DNA of 64,000 nt from Lentisphaerales bacterium (GTDB lineage: Bacteria; Verrucomicrobiota; Lentisphaeria; Lentisphaerales; Lentisphaeraceae): the NCBI GenBank assembly GCA_022446985.1, contig JAKVBD010000003.1:1-64000 (forward strand), given 5' to 3'. The translations under genes and the position numbers were made by a program. The first letter of the stretch is position 1; each line of letters starts with the position of its first letter. Under the pieces are notes generated by a model that did not search any database, was not told the DNA's origin, and was given only the letters and a program-made list of their open reading frames with translations. Positions 57,289 to 64,000 of the stretch are shown piece by piece.

Positions 57289-58668
57289 TTGAAATCTTTC
57301 ACGTTTTTTACTCTTATAACAACGATCTTTGGGCTACTCAGCACATCTCTTCAAGCCGGCCAGCTTTCACCGTCTAATGAAGAGACCTACATGCTTGAAT
57401 TGATTAACCGGCTCAGACAAAAACCTGTTGCAGAGTCTCAAGCCATGGTCAACTCTGGTATGATCCCGGATTTTGTCGATCAGGAACTTTTCCTCAAAGA
57501 ACTCAAACAATACAGTTCTTACCAGCCTCTATTTTTTGATCGAAGAATGATTGAAGCAGCTCGTTTACATACCTCTTACCAAATCGTCCATGGACAGGGC
57601 CATTTTCAAAAACAGGGCACCAATGAGTTTTCTGGAACTGACATTAAAAGTCGCCTTATAAACAGTGGCCTTAAAGTCCAACTCTTATCTTCTGGGGAAA
57701 ACGCTTTCCTCTATGCTCATAACACTTACCATGGGCACCTAGCATTTACTGTCGACTGGGGCCGCATGGGTCCAGGCGGCATGCAACTAGACCGCAAACA
57801 CCGCCTCAATCTTCTCAGTGCCAACTATAATCTTGCCGGGATTGGCATCCTTAAGAACGATAAGTACAAAGCGATAACCCAGACCTTTGCAACTGCTAAA
57901 GGCAGATATGCCGGCGGGGTTGCTTATGAAGACAAAAATGGCAATTTATTTTACGATCCCGGTGAAGGTCTGAGTGGCGTTGAGATCAGCTTTAATGGCA
58001 AAAAAGAGTTCTCCTGGGAAAGCGGTGCTTTTACCTTCCCTATTGATAATACCGGCGGGAAAATTGAATTCTTTTGGAAAAACAAGCATCAGGCTTATTT
58101 TATACCTCCAGGAAGTCAAAATATAAAGCTTGACTTTAAACTTAAGGAAAGCTTCAAAGCCCCTGTGACATATGCACAAATATTTGCACGTGACCACAAG
58201 ATCCTTAATATGGATCTCTCAAACTATTTCAAGAAAGCCAGTCAAAGTATTTTTAACTCAGACAAAGAGCTTACCTCAATTCTTTCTTTTGCTTATTATA
58301 ATTCTCTAAACTCTCCTCTGAGTATTCAACAAGAACAAAGTAAAAAGCTTTATCGCGCTCTATCTAGCTATATAAATAAAAAATTGGATTACTTACAAAG
58401 GCTAATAGTCATTAAACCCATTGCTTCTTCTACTGAGCTTCACAGGCTAAAGAATATTTGCCGAGAAAGTAAACCGCTCTCTAGACGAATTGATAAAATC
58501 CTCTTTCCTTTTAAAGACCCTAACCTATTAAAAGCTGTTAACCTGTACAAGCAAAAGGGCGTTATTAGTAACAACGCACTCAAAGAAAAGCTAAAAGCGA
58601 TTTCAAAGGAAGATTTAACTCAAGAAATCCGTATAGAACTTAAGAGTATTATCAGAGACCTCAATTAA
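57289..58668 (+). CDS. Secreted CAP-domain protein with C-terminal helical region
   Basis: 459 residues. It starts at TTG, read as Met, giving a signal peptide (about 1-22, FFTLITTIFGLLSTSLQA). The CAP/SCP-PR1 domain spans about 30-200: NEETYMLELINRLR at the start, RMIEAARLHTSYQIVHGQGHF and SSGENAFLY later. A beta-rich segment at about 205-290 (GVAYEDKNGNLFYDPGEGL, GVEISFNG) resembles SdrD/Cna-B-type repeats common after CAP domains in bacteria. The last 150 residues are helical. Exported or periplasmic, role unknown. It overlaps cobT tail to tail by 4 nt. Confidence 0.82.
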   Translation: MKSFTFFTLITTIFGLLSTSLQAGQLSPSNEETYMLELINRLRQKPVAESQAMVNSGMIPDFVDQELFLKELKQYSSYQPLFFDRRMIEAARLHTSYQIVHGQGHFQKQGTNEFSGTDIKSRLINSGLKVQLLSSGENAFLYAHNTYHGHLAFTVDWGRMGPGGMQLDRKHRLNLLSANYNLAGIGILKNDKYKAITQTFATAKGRYAGGVAYEDKNGNLFYDPGEGLSGVEISFNGKKEFSWESGAFTFPIDNTGGKIEFFWKNKHQAYFIPPGSQNIKLDFKLKESFKAPVTYAQIFARDHKILNMDLSNYFKKASQSIFNSDKELTSILSFAYYNSLNSPLSIQQEQSKKLYRALSSYINKKLDYLQRLIVIKPIASSTELHRLKNICRESKPLSRRIDKILFPFKDPNLLKAVNLYKQKGVISNNALKEKLKAISKEDLTQEIRIELKSIIRDLN

Positions 58669-59726
58669 CCGGATATCTCATCTGCATGACTTAAGTAGCG
58701 TAATAATGCAGAAGTATTCTCAATTAAACTGAATGCCATAGGGACTCCAACACCTTGCCCTACGCGCATGTTCAGACGCAATAATGGCTTCAGACCTAAT
58801 TTATCTAAGATAATCGTATGACCACTTTCTCCACTGAGGTGAGAAGCTATTAAATAGTTTGTTACATCTGGGCAAAGTTGCTGGGCGCACAATGCTGCTA
58901 CACTTGATGTAAAGCCGTCTAAAACAACAAGCTTATTCCTTGCTGTTGCACCAATTATAAAACCAACCAATGAGGCTATCTCAAAGCCACCTACTTTAGT
59001 AAGAATCTCCAGAAAGCCTTGCTCTGAGTTTAAATTGTGAAATGCTAAAGCCTCTTGAATCACTTTACTCTTATGAGCTAAATGAGCCTCGTCCTGAGCT
59101 CTCGCGACACCAGCTAATTGAAGCGGTTCGATGTCGAGTAGAGCAGATGCTATAGCAGCTGCAGAAGTCGTATTCCCACCACCTATATCACCAACTCCAA
59201 ATATATCATACCTATGACTGAAGCCTTCGGCTATTTCAATACCTGTCAAAAGAGCCTTCAAGCATTCTTCATCTGACATAGCCGATACTTTCGAAAAGTT
59301 TCGAGTACCAGCTGTAGAAACATACTTGGAGAAAAAGTTATCGTTTTTAACAAACTCTTTGAGAGCGTTGACAATTCCCATGTCAACTACCTTTAAATCG
59401 CAGTTATTTTCCTTTGCAAGAATACTTACTGCTGCGCTACCATCTAAGATAGTTTTAACAAGAGAGCTGGTCACTAAAGGATACTTACTGACTTTTTCGG
59501 AAGATATTCCATGATCACCAGCCATAATGACTACACATTTACTGGTCACGGTAGGTGTCAATTTTTTCGATACTGAAACCAGCTTGATAGCCAATTCGCT
59601 TAATTCTCCAAGACTTGCGTCAGTTATCGCTAATTTTGCTAAAAACTCTTCAGTTTTTTGACGCCACGAGGCATCAAAACTCTTGATTTTATTTGAATAC
59701 TCTAGCAATCTCGGATCTATCGACAT
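58665..59726 (-). CDS. cobT: CobT-like nicotinate-nucleotide-DMB phosphoribosyltransferase
   Basis: 353 residues, matching CobT in length. It normally makes alpha-ribazole phosphate from nicotinate mononucleotide and dimethylbenzimidazole for the cobalamin lower ligand. IMAGDHGISSEKVSKYP and GGGNTTSAAAIASAL fit the family, as does VGGFEIASLVGFIIGA. The GEMGIGNTT-type loop has Asp for Glu (GDIGGGNTT), and the GEGxG segment that carries the catalytic base Glu (Glu317 in Salmonella CobT) reads RVGQGVG, Gln for Glu (codon CAA at 58755-58757). No other cobalamin gene is nearby. It may use a different base or be inactive (inference). Confidence 0.85.
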   Translation of the reverse strand: MSIDPRLLEYSNKIKSFDASWRQKTEEFLAKLAITDASLGELSELAIKLVSVSKKLTPTVTSKCVVIMAGDHGISSEKVSKYPLVTSSLVKTILDGSAAVSILAKENNCDLKVVDMGIVNALKEFVKNDNFFSKYVSTAGTRNFSKVSAMSDEECLKALLTGIEIAEGFSHRYDIFGVGDIGGGNTTSAAAIASALLDIEPLQLAGVARAQDEAHLAHKSKVIQEALAFHNLNSEQGFLEILTKVGGFEIASLVGFIIGATARNKLVVLDGFTSSVAALCAQQLCPDVTNYLIASHLSGESGHTIILDKLGLKPLLRLNMRVGQGVGVPMAFSLIENTSALLRYLSHADEISG

Positions 59727-59794
59727 ATATGAAAATTCCTAAAACCTTTTGGAGAATATAAACTCAAGTGGAAAATTTCATACAACAAAGGTAT

Positions 59795-59818
59795 AAAAAA
59801 GCTGCTCTTATGAGCAGC
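59795..59818 (-). terminator. Terminator of the 3D-domain lipoprotein gene
   Basis: GCTGCTC-TTAT-GAGCAGC stem, followed on the minus strand by TTTTTT, just after the gene's stop. Confidence 0.9.
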
Positions 59819-59832
59819 TCAGTAAATTAGTC

Positions 59833-60456
59833 TCAGCGTGCTGGTGGCCAGAGTTTTACCTCTATATTCTTTACGCCCCAGCGCATTGCTTCGCGATGTG
59901 AATGAAAGAATATATCAACATGATTGCCTCGTAGGGCACCACCTGTATCCTCAACAATCCCATAACCGTAACCTGGTATTTCGAGTCTGGTTCCATATGG
60001 AATAGCACGTGGATCGGCTGCAATCGTACCGATATCCGCTTTTGTTCCGGTCGATGTATAGCCTATTTTCTTACGACTACCTCTTTGGGAGCCATAGTTG
60101 TAAACAGGATTTCCATGACGATTAATTCTCCAGCCACAACATGTAGCACATGGACAATAAGCAGTCACAGTTAAGTAAGTTTTCTTACCATCTCGGACAG
60201 ACTCTGTATACTCAACTGGAGCCTGAATCCTCTTTTCTTGCAAGTTTCTCTGAATTACTGTTTCCTGGAAACTTGGCTTAGCTTCTTCTAATTTAGCTGC
60301 TAACTCAGTTCTTTTCGTAAATCTTTCTGTTGTTGTATCAACAAACCTGTAAGAACTGAGTGACCGTTTTGTTTTTTTTACATGCTGGCAACCTGGCAAA
60401 CAAGCCATTAAAAGCCCTAACGCAATAACATAACGGGTTAATCTGGATCTGCTCAT
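59833..60456 (-). CDS. 3D-domain lipoprotein
   Basis: 207 residues. The N-terminus is a lipoprotein signal with lipobox LPGC (Cys at about 22), so it is probably membrane-tethered. A 3D domain (about 105-207) shows YLTVTAYCPCATCCG, GTKADIGTIAADPRAIPYGTRLEIPGYG, IVEDTGGALRG and VDIFF, including the three aspartates of the 3D fold. These domains occur in peptidoglycan-active proteins and resemble the MltA/Rpf-type catalytic barrel. SD GGAGGAGA is near perfect. The CPCATCCG cluster is a likely disulphide or metal site. Confidence 0.88.
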   Translation of the reverse strand: MSRSRLTRYVIALGLLMACLPGCQHVKKTKRSLSSYRFVDTTTERFTKRTELAAKLEEAKPSFQETVIQRNLQEKRIQAPVEYTESVRDGKKTYLTVTAYCPCATCCGWRINRHGNPVYNYGSQRGSRKKIGYTSTGTKADIGTIAADPRAIPYGTRLEIPGYGYGIVEDTGGALRGNHVDIFFHSHREAMRWGVKNIEVKLWPPAR

Positions 60457-60657
60457 GCAGTCTCCTCCAGTTAATTATCAGGGGCGCTCATTATAGTGGA
60501 CTAAAACAGTTTGTCCAACCATTTTAAATTAATTATCATTAGGTATTTATAACATATGAGCACTACCCAAACCTAATATTCAACCAGTTCAAATATGCCA
60601 CTAAGTCATTAATTTTGGCAAGTCTCTAAAAGCTTTTTTCATTAGAAAAGACTTAAG

Positions 60658-61656
60658 TTACATGCTCTGCATAGCACGTAAAAAAGTTGAGGTTTGCCCC
60701 TCTTCCGGATAGACTTTATAAGCCCCTAAAGCTGCTGGAAGAAGACATGGCTGACCTTTTCCGACTTTAAACTCACCAGCGTCACAAGTCACTGTAATCT
60801 GACCGTCTACCGGAACGAGTATGTGAAAAGTTTTGGGAGATGTATTGCTAAAAAAGCCATCGACCAATTTTACTTCCTCACACTTAAAATACTTGTTATT
60901 ACGAACAAGTTCTTTTTTGCGATTCGCTGTGACAGGAGATTGATCTGCTCTTACTAACGGGAGCGCCCTGTCTTTAAAATGAATACATTCTAATGCCTGC
61001 TCTACATGTAGATCTCTAGGATTACCATCATCGTCCAGTCTTCCCCAGTCGTGAATTCTGTATGTAGTATCACTATTTTGCATGATCTCCAAAACTAGGT
61101 TACCTCCACCGATACAGTGAACGGTTCCCGCTGGCAGGTAAAAAGCGTCACCTTTACGGGAAGGGAAAACCTGTAGACACTCCTCTATATCATTCGTACC
61201 AACTCTAGTGCGAAACTGCAGCTGAGTTCTGTCGTGCCTTAAACCGGCATAGATTTGTGAGTTTTCTTTATGATCAACAATGTACCAAACTTCATTCTTA
61301 TCTTCTGAACCCGGGTACTTCCGAGCTACAAGCTCATCTGGGTGAACTTGAAGTGATAATCTTTTCTCAGCATCGATGAACTTTACAATCAAAGGAAATT
61401 TATCAGTAGACTTGTGCTTATTGCCAACAAACTTAGCTGGATATTCAGAAACTAATTGTTCCAGTGACATATCTTCATATGGACCATTGGCAATTTTTGT
61501 TTGATCCAGCTCTCGATCTGCTATAAACCAGCATTCTCCAACAGGCTGTTCAGTCTTCTGCTTGTCAATACTGAGATAATTGTATATCTCTTCACCTCCC
61601 CAAAGTCGGTATTTAAAAATCGGTTTAAATAGCATTGGGTAAATGTGAAGATCCAT
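60658..61656 (-). CDS. manA: Mannose-6-phosphate isomerase, class I
   Basis: 332 residues, a zinc cupin that interconverts mannose-6-phosphate and fructose-6-phosphate. SLQVHPDELVARKYPGSEDKNEVWYI carries the Gln/His/Glu zinc ligands (about 97-122), and YLPAGTVHCIGGGNLVLEI the His (about 174-192). RIHDWGR is the conserved downstream motif. The class I short form matches Bacillus ManA. It sits 201 nt upstream (in transcription) of the 3D lipoprotein gene. Confidence 0.93.
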   Translation of the reverse strand: MDLHIYPMLFKPIFKYRLWGGEEIYNYLSIDKQKTEQPVGECWFIADRELDQTKIANGPYEDMSLEQLVSEYPAKFVGNKHKSTDKFPLIVKFIDAEKRLSLQVHPDELVARKYPGSEDKNEVWYIVDHKENSQIYAGLRHDRTQLQFRTRVGTNDIEECLQVFPSRKGDAFYLPAGTVHCIGGGNLVLEIMQNSDTTYRIHDWGRLDDDGNPRDLHVEQALECIHFKDRALPLVRADQSPVTANRKKELVRNNKYFKCEEVKLVDGFFSNTSPKTFHILVPVDGQITVTCDAGEFKVGKGQPCLLPAALGAYKVYPEEGQTSTFLRAMQSM

Positions 61657-61752
61657 TTCTTTCCTTAATCAGACGCATTTTAGATTGTTGAAGAATAATT
61701 ATTAATTATAGTGTATGATAACATTTAATCAACCATGAATGCAGGGATAGCA

Positions 61753-64000
61753 ATGCCTCAAAAAGCATTAGACGATAATCATCCACCACTGACAACAATT
61801 ACTGCTAGACTTAAAAACAAATCATTCACTATAATTCTCATACTTTTAAATATATTAATAACACTCTCTTTACTTTCATTTGATGTACGCGATGGCAGCC
61901 AGGTCACCGGTACAACAGATTCATTTGTCGTTCACAATTGGATTGGTGCTCTAGGTGCCAGGTTTTCATTTTACATCCTTCTTAGTATCGGGCTCGCCGC
62001 CTATCCTGCCGTAATCCTACTTTTTGTTTGTACTCTACGGCACCTGTTTGGACTGACTCACACAGCTAACTGGATTTACGTAGGAGGCTATACTCTTACA
62101 GTTTTGGGCTTTGCTATGATTTTAGGTTGTTATCCTGAATTTCTATCGGGCCTTTGCTCCATCTTAAACCTCAAAGAAATTCCAGGCGGCGCTTTTGGCA
62201 GCACTCTTTGCCACCCTGAGTTTGGCTGGCTCAAGTACATACTGAATACAGTTGGCTGTACGATCCTTGCATCCACAATGATTCTTATAGGTCTTATAAC
62301 AATCTGGCTTTATGATTGGCGACACTATAGTCACAAACTCTGGAAAGAAGTCAGCACAGAAACTCCAGCAACAGTTAAAGAAATCGACCTGCGCAAAAAT
62401 GAGACCAAACAAAAAAATCAAGAAAGTAAATCTCAGCTTCACGACACAGCAAGTAACGTCATCACGAAAGTCAATTCAGTCTTTTCCTGGATGAAGGTTC
62501 GCCCAGGAAGGCAGCTCAACACCATCGAAAGGCTCGGTGTTGAAGAACAAGGCGAAGAACAAGCCAGTGAAACAGAAGTCGTGCCAGCCATTGCAGATTC
62601 ACAACAAGCTCTCTCCTATGAAACAACTCAAGATGAAGCTTCAGAACAACAAGAAGCTTCAAAACCTCTGTTATTGAAGAAAAAATCACCTCAAGAAGAT
62701 GATGGCTTTGAAGATGTACCGGGTATACTTGATGATGGAGAGCCAGCCTTTCAAGTGGAAGAATCAGCTAACGACATCCAAGAAACTGCACTGAATGAAC
62801 CGGATATGACTGAATATGTTGATCCTGGTGAAATTGAGCCTTTACCTGATATCATCAACGATGATGATATAGACTCCCCTGTTGTCAAACACGCCACATC
62901 CACCTACAAGACTCCAACCTGTGGGATCATCGACAAAGTCAATGAACAAATTACTGTTGATGAAAATGAAATAAATCGCAAGCGCGAGATTCTTCAGGAA
63001 ACTCTCGACAGCTTCAGAATAAAAGCTTTAACCGGCAATGCCACTCCGGGCCCGAGAGTCACCCTTTTCGAAATCATTCCAGAAAAAGGTGTTAAAGTTG
63101 AAAAAATTGCCAACTTAAACAACAACATCGCCATGGAGCTCCAGGCTGAAAAGGTTCGTATTCTAGCTCCTATCCCAGGGCGACGTTCAGTTGGTATAGA
63201 AGTTCCAAATGACGAATCTTCTCCTGTTTGTTACAGAGCCCTACTGGAATCAAAAGAGTTCCAAAACTCCAAAGCTATGCTTCCCGTCATTCTTGGTAAA
63301 GACATTAGTGGAAAACCGATAATAATGGATTTAGCCAAGGCTCCTCACCTACTGATTGCGGGTGCTACCGGTGCCGGTAAATCCGTATTCATGAATACGC
63401 TTATTTTAAGTCTTCTCTTTAAGTTCAGTCCAGATGAACTACAGATGATCATGGTTGACCCAAAATTTGTCGAATTAACCGGCTACAATACAATCCCACA
63501 TCTTATCTGTCCGGTAATCACCGATCCACAGAGAGTACCAAGTGCTTTACGTTGGGCTGTATTTGAAATGGATTGCCGTTACCAGTTGCTTGCTGCAGTA
63601 GGTGTTAAAAACCTCGAGGCTTTTAACAATCGGGTTAAAAAGCCAGATGAACCCGGATTTGACAGTGAAGGCAACAAAATCCCGGATAAACTCCCAACAA
63701 CTATTATCATCATTGACGAATTGGCAGACCTGATGATGATGGCTAAAAAGGATGTTGAAACATCTATCGCCCGTATTGCCCAGAAAGCCCGTGCCGTTGG
63801 TATTCACCTGGTCATCGCAACTCAGCGTCCAAGTGTAGATGTTGTAACGGGTGTCATCAAAGCCAACTTTCCTACTCGTATTGCCTTTAAAGTTTCTTCA
63901 AATGTTGACTCTAAAACAATCCTGGACAGAAAAGGTGCTGAAGAACTACTTGGTATGGGTGACATGCTTTTCATGCCTCCTGGCTCGTCGAACATCATGC
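61753..64000 (+). CDS. ftsK: DNA translocase FtsK (3' part outside window)
   Basis: At least 749 residues, incomplete at the window end. Four hydrophobic segments in about 24-205 form the membrane domain. An acidic, Glu/Gln-rich linker runs about 210-400. The motor has Walker A GATGAGKSVFMNTL (about 536-549) and Walker B TIIIIDELADLMMM (about 650-663), followed by QKARAVGIHLVIATQRPS. FtsK pumps DNA at the septum. I chose the ATG at 61753 for SD AGGGA; the in-frame ATG at 61735 is possible but has no SD. Confidence 0.93.
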   Translation, partial: MPQKALDDNHPPLTTITARLKNKSFTIILILLNILITLSLLSFDVRDGSQVTGTTDSFVVHNWIGALGARFSFYILLSIGLAAYPAVILLFVCTLRHLFGLTHTANWIYVGGYTLTVLGFAMILGCYPEFLSGLCSILNLKEIPGGAFGSTLCHPEFGWLKYILNTVGCTILASTMILIGLITIWLYDWRHYSHKLWKEVSTETPATVKEIDLRKNETKQKNQESKSQLHDTASNVITKVNSVFSWMKVRPGRQLNTIERLGVEEQGEEQASETEVVPAIADSQQALSYETTQDEASEQQEASKPLLLKKKSPQEDDGFEDVPGILDDGEPAFQVEESANDIQETALNEPDMTEYVDPGEIEPLPDIINDDDIDSPVVKHATSTYKTPTCGIIDKVNEQITVDENEINRKREILQETLDSFRIKALTGNATPGPRVTLFEIIPEKGVKVEKIANLNNNIAMELQAEKVRILAPIPGRRSVGIEVPNDESSPVCYRALLESKEFQNSKAMLPVILGKDISGKPIIMDLAKAPHLLIAGATGAGKSVFMNTLILSLLFKFSPDELQMIMVDPKFVELTGYNTIPHLICPVITDPQRVPSALRWAVFEMDCRYQLLAAVGVKNLEAFNNRVKKPDEPGFDSEGNKIPDKLPTTIIIIDELADLMMMAKKDVETSIARIAQKARAVGIHLVIATQRPSVDVVTGVIKANFPTRIAFKVSSNVDSKTILDRKGAEELLGMGDMLFMPPGSSNIM

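Overview
The window is a chromosomal segment of an AT-rich (roughly 40% GC by eye), free-living, heterotrophic Gram-negative bacterium. It has a lipobox lipoprotein, a complete oxoglutarate dehydrogenase, FadE-type beta-oxidation, a methylcitrate pathway and molybdenum cofactor synthesis. A LacI regulator divergent from a Gfo/Idh/MocA oxidoreductase and a TIM-barrel isomerase, together with kinase/WD40 signalling giants and the mix of small orphan proteins, recalls the PVC superphylum (for example Lentisphaera). That assignment is inference only. I saw no rRNA, tRNA or CRISPR array.

Layout. 1-445: remains of a frameshifted, internally deleted DDE transposase. 613-5748: a lipid block, with fadE divergent from a ROK regulator across a strong dyad, then an acyl-CoA desaturase; the ROK gene is split by one in-frame TAA. 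5745-19193 (minus): a tightly coupled recC-recB-recD operon followed 11 nt later by a 1547-residue kinase / STAND ATPase / transmembrane / WD40 protein. 19383-24312: a run of mostly uncharacterised small genes, including a YkgJ-type cysteine-cluster protein, a 549-residue mosaic protein, glutamine cyclotransferase, a TerB-like protein, a Trp-rich TIGR02450-like protein and a 30-residue membrane microprotein. 24497-27993: lacI, a Gfo/Idh/MocA oxidoreductase and a sugar isomerase/epimerase. 28056-32485 (minus): moeA-moaA-mobBA-moaD-moaE plus a hypothetical gene. 32746-38206: sucA-sucB-lpd. 38419-41533: an XRE regulator, a WG-repeat protein and a tail-anchored hypothetical. 41551-44006: a complete IS21-family element that cuts a minus-strand gene. 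44583-48411: htpG, a membrane-anchored HExxH zincin and a small basic protein preceded by a perfect dyad. 48548-54568: prpBCD with a 3-hydroxyacyl-CoA dehydrogenase and an SCP2-type thiolase. 54558-57160 (minus): a two-domain PPK2 (Pap) and a kinase-like protein with a degraded active site. 57289-61656: a CAP-domain secreted protein, cobT with altered active-site residues, a 3D-domain lipoprotein and manA. 61753-end: ftsK, cut by the window edge.

The genes form several coherent units. The fatty-acid genes, the oxoglutarate dehydrogenase operon and the propionate cluster together suggest oxidation of fatty or branched-chain acids through the TCA and methylcitrate cycles. The most unusual architecture is the rec operon extended by a kinase-STAND-WD40 sensor-like gene. 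It is the best candidate here for an undescribed DNA-damage or phage-sensing system, but no function has been shown for it.
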